Assembly: GCA_026874595.1 (NCBI GenBank)
Contig: CM049308.1
Location: 23,960,367 to 24,024,366, forward strand
From: Sipunculus nudus
Lineage: Eukaryota; Annelida; Sipuncula; Golfingiida; Sipunculidae
Length of the DNA: 64,000 nt
Direction: 5' to 3'
This document shows positions 1-9,982 of the stretch, in pieces (within the stretch, counting starts at the first letter, position 1; each line of letters begins with the position of its first letter). Both the position numbers and the translations under genes were made by a program. The notes under the pieces are model-generated. The model was not told the DNA's origin. It saw only the letters and a list, made by a program, of their open reading frames with translations, and searched no databases.

Positions 1-1481
1 TATTATACAGACAGTTAGGTACATGGAGTTTAATGTTCTATATTTTCTGGGCACTAATGTTTCGGCCTATCTATAAATCACAAAGGAGCCTTTAAAACTC
101 AAGCAAAGCCAGTATCGCATACAAATATAACCCAAATTTCCCTGAAATGAGACAGTGCATGCCCGCTGCCTTCCTCGTAAATTAATGTTTATAATTCAAC
201 TTATCAATATCATCTAAACGGTGGCGCGATGGTCTATATTTTTGTTTAGTGAAATGACCAATCCATACTTCGACAAAAAAATCCCCAAAAAATAATAATT
301 AAACCCATTCATTGTTGTATGAGGCGGCCGCAACGAACTTGTAGGTTGTATTAAGTGACGTCAGAAGACTTTGGCTTTTCCTTTAATAAATCTCTTGAGA
401 CCTCATTTTATTTGTGAATTGATTGATAAAGCAAGAATTTTATATGATCCTCAATTGGACTTGTTTAACCATAACTTAGAACCACCTATGCCTCCTTTCC
501 TCAATCATCGTTACATGTCTCACAATCCACGGAAAATATGTTTTGTTAACGTTTTATTATAAACCTAGTTAACGTCCTACAAATGATTAAAAATGCGTTA
601 AAATTACAGATTTACCCATGGAAACCCACCAGAAATTTATGGGTGGCTAGATTCTTGTCAAAGTCTGTAACTAAACTACATTGAATGTTTGAAAGATATG
701 TGTGGCGCTACCGTCTATCTAGAATACGAAATAATATTAGTAACCGCTAACACATATTTATTCTTCGCTCTGCGATTAATTCTAGAGTTATCCCTGACTA
801 TTGTCAAAATCTGTGTATATGTTCGGAACATGTAACGAAATTTAGATGAGATAATTCTGGTCAACAACCAACTTTTACAATTCAAAACTATGATTCTGTA
901 TCCGCATTCGGGAGATCAGAGCCCGGACCACTAAGATCGTTAGTCACGGATCAGCTCCGGATATATATCGTAGATGCTACAAAATGGATTTTCACAAACA
1001 TTTAATCTCAGTCCCCGCCCTCCTGACCAAGAGTGATATCATGTTATAGAGGAGAAAGGAATTTGACAAAATACGGACATGCTGACATGCGTACATTCAT
1101 CCTTGCATTTTAATACATACACAAATAACGTTTAACGTACACGGTTTGCTGATGGCCATAACCAGGTTTATTTATTTTCAAACTTATAGCTTGTGAACTG
1201 GTAGACGGGTTCTTCTACAAAAAATAAACAACATTACGTTATATTATATAGTTATAGTTATACTACCTCCACATTCAAATTTGGCCTTTTGTCTGATTGT
1301 TTCTCTGTTATTTTGTCTCTCGGGTTTTTTTTATGTTTGTTAAGCAGTATATTTGAGCGAAAAATCTCAAGCACGTATGCTGTTCAAATCTTATATCGAG
1401 TTGAGTCTTCATGGACAGGTAATTAAATATATATTATATTTACAGGACCCGTTGGGATCTTTTACACACCGTGACATATAC
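1..1481. repeat. Duplicon copy 1, flank of the cysteine-rich peptide gene family
   Basis: This stretch aligns by eye, with many substitutions and indels, to 18241-18660 and then to 19940-21060, in the same order and orientation. Shared anchors include GAGTTTAATGTTCTA near 30 and 18270, and GGACTTGTTTA near 455 and 19990. Copy 2 has about 1.3 kb of extra sequence between the two blocks. The duplicated block lies downstream of the peptide gene, whose copy 1 remnant follows at 1482-1654. Reading frames here (for example 371-562) are not conserved between copies, so I treat the block as non-coding. Confidence 0.65.
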
Positions 1482-1654
1482 TGCGTATTATTGCACTCGT
1501 TTGGCACCTAGTTTGCATCAGGACAGCAACAAAACTGTTGTGTGGTACATCCGTTCTCACCCGGGTTAGCGCAAAGATATTCATCCAAAAAATCAATACA
1601 TCCCATTTACTAGCAAGTCTGGTCCACATGGCGAACCATCTTGACCAAGGCTCA
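1482..1654 (-). pseudogene. Broken exon 2 of a secreted cysteine-rich peptide paralogue
   Basis: On the minus strand this is clearly homologous to exon 2 of the intact gene at 21069-21253. The 3' splice site (TTTTCAG before TGAGCC) is kept, as are the Gly-Gln-Asp-Gly start and the stretch from ATTGATTTTTTGGATGAATA to the Cys-Cys pair. Two defects break it. About 11 bases are missing near 1600, which shifts the frame and removes part of the second and third cysteine region. A CAG codon has become TAG at 1508-1510. No exon 1 is visible at the expected distance upstream, where Gypsy sequence now lies. I infer a dead duplicate. Confidence 0.8.
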
Positions 1655-2231
1655 CTGAAAATATTAAAAAAAATATTCTTTTCATCATTTCTTTTTTCCC
1701 ATTCATGTGTCTCTCATATATCGAGGTTATGTTATTGTAACGTTTAGTGCATACGTTATTAATTTATGTAATTGAAGGGAACTTTTTACATACTATGTAT
1801 TTTAAATATACTTGAAATATAATATTTTCTCCTTAAAATGTTACGTATTACATCTCTCAATATTTAGTTTTTAAACGATTCACATATTCCTGTACACAAA
1901 CAGAAAGAAACATTGGGTGCCATCAGTGGTGTGAAACATTCATGTTTATTCTTGTTTTAAATTCGCTACATAATGGAACGTCTGGTCACGCAGTCTTCTA
2001 ATGGTTAACTGACACACGTAGATTGTACTTGCACAGGACCACAAGGTATAAACTGACGAATTCGCGAGTGAGTCCGTGTGTATGGGTGGCTTTGCTGGAA
2101 AACGTTTGTATACAGACACAATGAACTAATGGCGGAAGAGAATACACAAATTATTGCAAATGTTGTTACGTATATTTCATGTTTTTGTACAGAAATCTCC
2201 CAAACAAAGGGTAAGCCAGCTGTCTCGCTCA
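1655..2231 (-). other. Remnant intron of the peptide pseudogene plus unassigned sequence
   Basis: On the minus strand this begins upstream of an intact 3' splice site and is AT-rich like the intron of the intact paralogue. It ends where Gypsy protease homology starts, near 2230. I see no coding exon, RNA gene or clear repeat in it. Opposing short open frames at 2005-2338 are not supported. Confidence 0.4.
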
Positions 2232-3542
2232 CAGTCTGGCTTGATTCGTCCAGCTCATCAACATTGCTAGTGACTAGTCCTAGCAGCTCACTGGAAGGAA
2301 GTCAGACGACAGCTGGACCTAGAACATCTACGATGTAGAATCGAGTCTTCATCCAATCACAATTGCCATACCGACACGGCATGTCTAACTTACCAAGGCA
2401 TGCTATCTCTTGTCTATTGTAGGCTGTCAGCTTAACATTGCAAGGCATAAGGAATTTGTTATCCTTTACGGAGTCGCCGTACATTTGACGGAATGTTCTC
2501 CGTGGTAATGTGTTGCCAGAGGCGCCTGTGTCGATTTTCAGCTGTAGCGTATATTTTCCTTATGGAAATCCTGCTGGTTTGATACTCACGTTTGAATATG
2601 CCTCGTCGTGAGGAGTTTCATCACATACACTATCTATGTATTTTGTACTGATAGTTATTGAACAAAATGTCTGATGGTATGTCTCACCATCAGAGTCTTG
2701 ATACTCTTCGACTGAGTGAAACTGATGTTTCTCTGGTTTGTTCTGCCAGCTGGTCTTCTTCCACCAGAATGATCTCGAGGTGTTGTTCTTCTTGTCGTCG
2801 GATTGCGGAGAGACGAAGATCGGCCTCGATTGTTTTTGGTTCTTGATCTGTTGCGAGTTTTTCTGCATCATTTAGCCCAATGTCTTTTTACCCTGCACGC
2901 ATTGCATTCGTCATTGTAGGCAGGATATTGACGTGGTTTGTGGCTGTACCACAATCTCTGCATTTACGGCCGAGATCTACACCATGAATTTGCTCCGTGG
3001 CTGTTTTCATTTGATCAATTTGATCTGACCCGGCAGATAGGGCTTCATACTTGCGTCCTTTTATTAGGGCATCTTTGATTGAGTATCCTTTCATTTTACC
3101 AAGAAGGTCTTTACGAAACTGATCAAATGGAGTGCTGGCAATAATCAGTGCTAGTAACCTCTCGCTTAGTTCTTCGTCACTAAAATCACACTTCAGTGCA
3201 AGTGTTCTGGCCCGAGTCACAAAGTCATCCAATGTTTCTAATTGGTTCTGTCTAAGCCTCATTAGCTTCGATGTATTCGGAAGTTGACACTAACTTTGAG
3301 CTGGCTCTAAAAGAATGTCCATAGTTCAACAGGATCTTTTTTTTCTGTGTTTCAGTGAGGCCACTTGCATTTAAGCGTTTTAAGCCTTCATCACCAATGC
3401 CTCTGCATATTTTTCTAGCTTGTGCCTCTTTCTGAATGATTTTTTCTTCCTAAAAATAATAAATCAATTTCTGTTTGAATAAGGTTAGACATTCATCCAC
3501 ATTCTGGCTAGACCAGTCCATTGTGGGAAGGTAACTTGCCAT
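2232..3542 (-). mobile_element. Decayed Ty3/Gypsy-type gag-protease remnant
   Basis: Read right to left. A Gag-like start with ATG at 3540-3542 (MASYLPTMDW) carries an in-frame TAG and a frameshift near 3265. A Gag segment with an RLRQNQLETLDDFV region follows at 3262-2888 and ends in a CRDCGT zinc-knuckle-like start whose remaining Cys and His residues are degenerate. A second frame, 2871-2232, runs through a linker into an aspartic protease with IDTGASGNTLPRRTF (DTG at 2524-2532) and a FYIVDVLGPAVV segment. That frame has a stop just before the protease (about 2557) and another just after GPAVV (about 2302). Homology fades near 2230. No reverse transcriptase, integrase or LTR is visible, so this is a truncated fossil that cannot move by itself. 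The Gag plus DTGAS protease order is typical of invertebrate Gypsy elements. Confidence 0.85.
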
Positions 3543-4015
3543 GTTTATATGTTGTAGCTACAATATAGGCCTACTAGTCACATGCGAGGTTAATCTCCAG
3601 CAGAGATGTAGGCGACCCGGTGTCCTTTTTATGCTGTTTTTGTCATACCCCCAGGGTGTGTTGACTTGAACTGGAATTCACCCAGTCACTGGTTTTGGCC
3701 TGGTTACTGTGAAAGATTGTAGCTGTGGGCCTGATATGTTCTTTGCCACTCAAATATGCTTAATTCATGCTCTTTTTGTTAAGAAGGTTCAAAGTTTGTG
3801 AATTTTAGCCATAGACCACCAAAATAGTTCTATCCCCAGACAGATTAAATTTTGGCTGGCTTTGAGTTGTTATCTACCTTAAATGTCCGTGCATGTCTTC
3901 AGAGGCAACTTGACAAGGCGGGAACCGCGGTCCTTCCTGTCTGTCCCACTTGATATGTTTTTCAAGTGTTTGTTCATGGATTTCTCTAGATCAGTCCATA
4001 AAATGGTTCAACTGT
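3543..4015. other. Interval without a recognisable gene
   Basis: This lies between the Gag start and the first satellite unit. It may include the 5' untranslated region or LTR edge of the Gypsy element, but I could not find a matching LTR on the other side. A plus-strand frame at 3883-4089 runs into the satellite and is not supported as a gene. Confidence 0.35.
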
Positions 4016-6225
4016 CCTTGGTTTACATAGTTCCCCCACCGCTGCAGGGGGAGTGGACATGGGACGGGCAGACAAAGGGGCCCCCATGAATCGCATGCAC
4101 AAATAGCAGCTATTTGCTACCCTAAAAAATTAAGGAGGGGGTAAAATTTCTAGTAGCATCGCATTGAGTGTTAAGATTGCCGCCAGGGGGAGTGGACTAG
4201 AGACAGGACTGCCACAGTGGCCCTATGAACCGTACGCGCAATTAGCAACTATTTGCTACCATAAATGGTGTCAAGACTACCGCCAGGGGGAGTAGATAGC
4301 TCAACAACCTGCGGAGGGGTCCCCATGAGTCGCAAGCACAAATAGCAGCTATTTGCTACCAGAAAAGGTGTTAAGACTGCCACCAGGGGGTGTGGAGATC
4401 TCAGAGGCCTGGCAGAGGGGTCCCGATGAGTCGCACGCGCAAAATGCAGCTATTTGCTACCACAAAAGTTGTCAGGACTGCCGCCAGGCGGAGAGAAGAT
4501 CTCAGCGGCCTGGCAGAGGGGTCCCCACGACTCGCAAGCGCAAATCGCAGCTATTTGCTACCATAAAATATGTCAAGACTGCCGCCAGGGGGAGTGGACA
4601 TGCGAGTGGACAGACAGAGGGGCCTCCATGAGTCGCATGCGCAAATAGCAGCTATTTGTTATCTTGAAAGGTTCCAAGACTGCCGCCAGGGGGAGTGGTT
4701 ATAAGAGCGGCCTGGCAGAGAGGCCCCCATGAGTCGCAAAGGCAAATAGCAGCTATTTGCTACCAAAAAGTGTCCAGACAGCCGCCAGGGGGAGTGGATA
4801 TCAGAGCTGGCTTCCAGAGGGGTCCCAGTGAGTGGCACGCGCAAATAGCAGCTATTTGCTACCATAAAAACTATCATGACTGCCGGCAGGTGGAGTAGAT
4901 ATGAGAGCGGCCTGCCAGAGGGGCCCCCATGAGTCGCAGGCGCAATTAGCAGCTATTTGCTACCTTAACAGGTGTTAAGACTGCCGCCAGGAGTAGTTGA
5001 TATGAGAGCGGCATGACAGAGAGGCCCCCATGGATCGCAAGCGCAAATAGCAGCTATTTGCTACCATAAAAAGTGTCAAGACTGCTGCCAGGGGGACTGG
5101 ACACACAGCGGGCTGCCAGAGGGGGCCCTATGAATCGCACGCGCAAATAGCAGCTATTTGCTACCTTAAAAGGTGCCAAGACTGCCGCCAGGGGGAGTGG
5201 TTATGAGAGCGGCCTGACAGGGAGGCCCCCATGAGTCGCAAGCTCAAATTGCAGCTATTTGCTACCATAAAAAGTGTCCAGACTGCCGCCAGGGGGAGTG
5301 GATATCAGAGCAGGCTGCCAGAGGCCGAAGGGGCCCCATGAATCGCACGCGCAAAGCAGCTATTTGCTACCTTTAAAGGTGCCAAGACTGCCGCCAGGGG
5401 GAGTGGATATGAGAGCGGCCTGGCAGAGAGGCCGCCATGAGTTGCAAGGGCAAATAGCAGCTATTTGCTACCATAAAAAGTGTCCAGACTGCCGCCAGGG
5501 GGAGTGGATATCAGAGCTGGCTTCCAGAGGGGTCCCAGTGAGTCGCACGCGCAAATAGCAGCTATTTGCTACCATAAAAACTATCATGACTGCCGGCAGG
5601 TGGAGTAGATATGAGAGCGGCCTGCCAGAGGCCCCCTATGAGTCGCAGGCGCAATTAGCAGCTATTTGCTACCTTAACAGGTGTTAAGACTGCCGCCAGT
5701 AGTAGTGGATATGACAGGGGCATGAAAGAGAGGCCCCCATGAATCGCAAGCGCAAATAGCAGCTATTTGCTACCATAAAAAGTGTAAAGACTGCCGCTAG
5801 GGGGAGTGGACACACAGCGGGCTGCTAGAGGGGGCCCTATGAATCGCACGCACAAATAGCAGCTATTTGCTACCTTAAAAGGTGCCAGGACTGCCGCCAG
5901 GGGGAGTGGTTATGAGTGCGGCCTGACAGAGAGGCCCCCATGAGTCGCAAGGGCAAATAGCAGCAATTTGCTACCATAAAAAGTGTCCAGACTGCCGCCA
6001 GGGGGAGTAGATATTAGAGCGGGCTGCCAGAGGGGTCCCAGTGAATCGCATGCGCAAACAGCAGCTTTTTGCTACCATAAAAAGTATCATGTCTGCCGCC
6101 AGGGGGAGTAGATATGAGAGCGCTCTGCCAGAGGGTTCCGCTGAATTGCCCGCGCAAATAGCAGGTATTTGCAACCATAAAAAGTGTCAAGACTGCCGCT
6201 ACGGGCAGTTTCCCGCCTATCTCCA
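4016..6225 (+). repeat. Satellite A: about 21 tandem units of about 100 bp
   Basis: Direct repeats with a spacing of 99-103 bp. Each unit carries a near-palindrome, GCAAATAG-CAG-CTATTTGC, then CTACC, an A-rich spacer, ACTGCCGCCAGGGGGAGTGG, a purine-rich stretch and CCCCCATGAGTCGCA. The palindrome recurs near 4105, 4344, 4446, 4547, 4646, 4747, 4846, 4948, 5049, 5149, 5250, 5357, 5457, 5557, 5657, 5758, 5858, 5958, 6060 and 6161, with one weaker unit near 4244. Open frames across the array come from the repeat and are not genes. The CCGCCAGGGGGAG core resembles a CTCF site (see findings). Confidence 0.95.
4690..6110 (+). repeat. Higher-order repeat in satellite A: seven units, about 710 bp, two copies
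   Basis: Variant units recur in the same order 709-711 bp apart. The variant TCAGAGCTGGCTTCCAGAGG is at 4801 and again at 5511. The rare TGCCGGCAGGTGGAGTAG variant is at about 4880 and 5590. The ACACACAGCGGGCTGC variant is at about 5101 and 5811. Copies one period apart are more alike than neighbouring units, as expected if seven-unit blocks were amplified. Confidence 0.8.
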
Positions 6226-8060
6226 GTAAGGGCGTTTCACAGGTCTCCTAATATATCCGTGATATGTGTAACCCTAACCCTTCGGGCATTGAATACTAAA
6301 GTGAGCGCGTGACATTGGTGAAATTTTACAAGATGTCCTTATGGTATATCCGTGAAACGGGTTACCTTTAGCCTTCGGACATGAAATACTTAAGTAAGTG
6401 TTTGTCCCTATTAATATATGATATATCCGGGATACGGGTTACTCTAACCCTTAGGGCATGAAATACTCCAGTCAGTGTTTCTCACTAGTGATATATGCTC
6501 ATTCGAGCATGAAATACTCCAGTAAGTGTTTGTCACATCAATATTTGCTATATCCGGGATACGTGTTACCCTGACACTTCGGACATGAAATACTCCAGTA
6601 AGTGTTTGTCACTATTAATATATGCTATATCCGGGATACGGGTTACCCTTACACTTCGAGCATGAAATAATCCAGTAAGTGTTTGAAACTCTTCGGGCAT
6701 GAAATTCTCCAATAAGTGTTTGTCACATTCAATATATGCTAATCCGGGATACGGTTACCCTAACCCTTGGGGCATGAAATACTCCAGTAAGTGTTTGTCA
6801 ATAATAATATATGCTATATCCGGGGTACGGGTTACTCTAACCCTTAGGGCATGAAATACTCCAGTATTTGTTAGTCACTATCAGTATGCTTTATCCGGAA
6901 TACGAGTTACCCTTACACTTTGTACATGAAATACTCCAGTAAGAGTTTGTCACTATTAATATATGGCATATCCGGGTAACGGGTTACCCTAACCCTTCGG
7001 GCATGAAATAGTCCAATAAGTGTTTGTCACTATAAATATATGGTATATCCGGGATACGGGTTATCCTAACCCTTCGGACATGAAATACTCCAGTAAGTGT
7101 TTGTCACTATTAATATATGCTATATCCGGGATACGGGTTACCCTAACCCTTCGGGCATGAAATACTCCAGTACGTGTTTGCCAATAACAATATATGCTAT
7201 ATCCGGGATATGGGTTACCCTAACCCTTCGAGCATGAAATACTCCAGTAAGTGTTTCTCACTATTAATATATGCTATATCGGGAATACTGGTTACCCTAA
7301 CCCTTCGGGCATGAAATACTTCAGTACGTGTTTGCCACTTATAATAAATGCTATATCCGGGATACGGGTTACCGTAACCCTTGGGGCATGAAATACTCCA
7401 GTAAGTGTTTGTCAGTATCAATATATGCTATAACCGGGTTACGGGTTTCCCTAATCCTTCAGGAATGAAATACTTCTGAACGTGTTTGTCACTATCAATA
7501 TATGCTATATCCAGATCACGGGTTACCCTAACCCTTCGGGCATGAAATACTCCAGTAAGTGTTTGTCAGTATTAATATATGAAATATCCGGCATACGGGT
7601 TACCCTTACCCTTCGAGCATGAAATACTCCTGTTAGTATTTGTCACTATTCATATATACTATATTCATGATACGGATTACCCTAACCCTTCAGTAATCAA
7701 AAACTGCAGTAAATGTTCGTCGCTATTAATATATGCTGCATCCTATACACGGGTTACCCTAACCCTTCGGATATGAAATACTCCTGTTACTGTTTGTCAT
7801 TATTAATATGTGCTATATCCAGGATACGGGTTACCCTAACCCTTCGGGCATGAAACACTCCATTAATTGTTTGTCATTATTAATATGTGCTATATCCGGG
7901 ATACTGGTTACCTTAACCCTTCGGGCATGAAATACTCCTGTAAGTGTTTGTCATTATTAATATATGCTATATCCGGGATACCGGCTACCCTAACCCTTCG
8001 GGCGTGAAATATTCCAGTTAGTGTTTGTCACTATTGATAAATCCGGGATACGGGTTACAG
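6226..8060 (+). repeat. Satellite B: about 23 tandem units of about 77 bp with a telomere-like core
   Basis: The unit, read from ATGAAATACTCCAGTAAGTG, continues through TTTGTCACTATTAATATATG, CTATATCCGGGATACGGG and TTACCCTAACCCTTCGGGC before repeating. Units vary by substitution and small indels. The last is cut off after ATCCGGGATACGGGTTAC near 8058. The short open frames at 7215-7421 and 7579-7776 follow the repeat and are not genes. Most units contain CCCTAACCC or a one-base variant of it. Confidence 0.95.
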
Positions 8061-8724
8061 CATTTGACGAAGAAAAATACGATGTAAATTTCTGTATCAG
8101 ACTTGATCCTATGACTAAAACTGGAAACGAAAAGTGAAAAGAATTCATATTACATGGGAGAAATGCCGCATCAGCCTTTCTAAGAGATAAGATACACATA
8201 GTCTTAACACGGTTTATTACACAAACTAAACTTTTTTAAATGATACAATGTATATATACCACAGTGCCTCACTACTTATTTCTTGAACCCACTTCTAGTG
8301 CAGAATATAGTAAACGGTTATCCTTCATGTATTGTTTTCACGTCTGTTTATGTTTAGCCTTTCTGTCAGATTATTTGTCGCCTATATTATGGTGTATATA
8401 TTTTATCACGTGCTTATATGTCACCTTATGCTTAAATGTCACTTTATGCTTAAATGCATATATGTTGTGATCGTCATTGTTAACATGTTATACATGTTCA
8501 CAGGGGAGCATGTCTATTAACCAATGGCTACTTTGTAATCCTGTTAATATAAATATGTTCAAACCACGAAGATTTTGTAAGAGAAGGGCGACAAAGGTTT
8601 AAAACAAGTGTTTTTCAAAATTAAATGTTAATATATCAGTAATGATAATTTGAATAAAAAAAAATTCAATGAACTGGAGCATAAATTATTCCAGAATTAT
8701 GTCTATGATTAGTCGGTAACATGC
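8061..8724. other. Spacer between satellites B and C
   Basis: AT-rich single-copy-looking sequence. It has a tiny direct repeat near 8415-8455 (TTATGCTTAAATG twice) and no convincing exon. Two overlapping frames at 8240-8520 lack any recognisable domain and have AT-driven composition. Confidence 0.4.
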
Positions 8725-9982
8725 ACTTGTTATTTCGCAGGTCTGCTGTTTTGCTACCGTGCACATTGCGCTTTGCTGTCGCTAGTTAATATGGCCCGTA
8801 ACATCTGCTACTCCGCAGGTCAATGTGTTACTCTGCGACTACTAATTCCTTAATCGCCTATTGCAAAGCTTGTTGCAGGCCTATCCGGGCGACCTATGGC
8901 TACAAAGACTTGCACTGAAACGATAGCAGCAAAATTTTCGATCGCAGTAGATAGCCTCCATGGGTTCTCGCTAGCGCGCAAATCTGATTTGCTACCGCGC
9001 ACATTGCGCTTTGCAATTGCAGCTAAATATGGTCGATGGCACTTGCTACCGCGCAAATCTATTTGCTACTTTGCGACAGTTAATTGCTACCGCGCATATT
9101 GGTCTAAGTGGTCTTGTCCGAGCGACCTCTGGCAGCAAAGACTTGCACTACGTCAACAATAGCAGATTTTGCGATCGCAAATTCACAGTCCACATGGTAG
9201 CAGGCAACCACATCTTCCTACCGCGCAGGTCTGTTTGCTACCGCGCACATTGCGCATTGCGTTTGCAGCTGAATATGACCCATGGCATTTGCTACCGCGC
9301 AGATCTGTTTGCTACTTTGCGACAGTTAATTGCTACCGCGCATATTGCTATGAGTAGTCGTGTGCGAGCGACCTCTGACAGGAAAGACTTGCACTACGTT
9401 AATAGTAGCAGATTTTGCGATCGCAAAGACATAGTCCCCATGCATAGGAGCTGACATCAACTTGCTACCGCGCAGGTCTGTTTGCTACCGCGCACATTGC
9501 GCATTGCCAGCTGAATATGACCCATGGCATTTGCTACCGCGCAGATCTGTTTGCTACTTTGCGACAGTTAAATGCTACCGCGCATATTGCTTTGAGTGGT
9601 CCTGTCCGAGCGACCTCTGACAGTAAAGACTTGCACTACGTTAACAGTAGCAGATTTTGAGATTGCAAAGACATAGTCCCAATGCATAGGAGCTGACAGC
9701 AACTTGCTACCGCGCAGGTCTGTTTGCTACCGCGCACATTGCACATTGCGAGCGCAGCTTAATATGACCCATGGCATTTGCTACTGCGCAGATCTGTTTG
9801 CTACTTTGCGACAATTAATTGCTACCGGGCATATCGCTTTGAGTGGTCCTGTCCGAGCGACCTCTGGCAGCAAAGACTTGCACTACGTCAACAGAAGCAG
9901 ATTTTGCAACCATAGCCGCCATGATAGCAATGATAACCACTTGCTAGCGCGCAGGTCTGACTTGCTACCGCGCACTTTGCAC
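8725..9982 (+). repeat. Satellite C: about five tandem units of about 243 bp
   Basis: CTTGCTACCGCGCAGGTCTG recurs at 9461 and 9703, with variants near 8970, 9214 and 9946 and a diverged copy near 8735. Within a unit TTTGCTACCGCGCA occurs several times, together with CCCATGGCATTTGCTACC, CTTTGCGACAGTTAA, GTCCGAGCGACCTCTG and ACTTGCACTACGT. Several units hold the perfect palindrome TTTGCGATCGCAAA (about 9167 and 9414). Open frames at 9011-9454 and nearby are repeat-derived. Confidence 0.9.

Noticed and set aside
371-562. 63-codon open frame in duplicon copy 1
   Set aside because: The homologous sequence in copy 2 (19940-20110) does not keep the frame, and no domain is recognisable.
2232-3542. 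Search for LTRs flanking the Gypsy remnant
   Set aside because: No pair of direct repeats with TG...CA ends could be found around it.
4353-6229. Several open frames of 60-94 codons across satellite A
   Set aside because: They are translations of the tandem unit, with stops appearing wherever unit length drifts.
6226-8060. Possible chromosome end because of CCCTAACCC words
   Set aside because: The words are spaced 77 bp apart inside a complex unit and ordinary sequence follows on both sides.
8896-9454. Long frames over satellite C, up to 147 codons
   Set aside because: Repeat-derived, with the same peptide words recurring at unit spacing.
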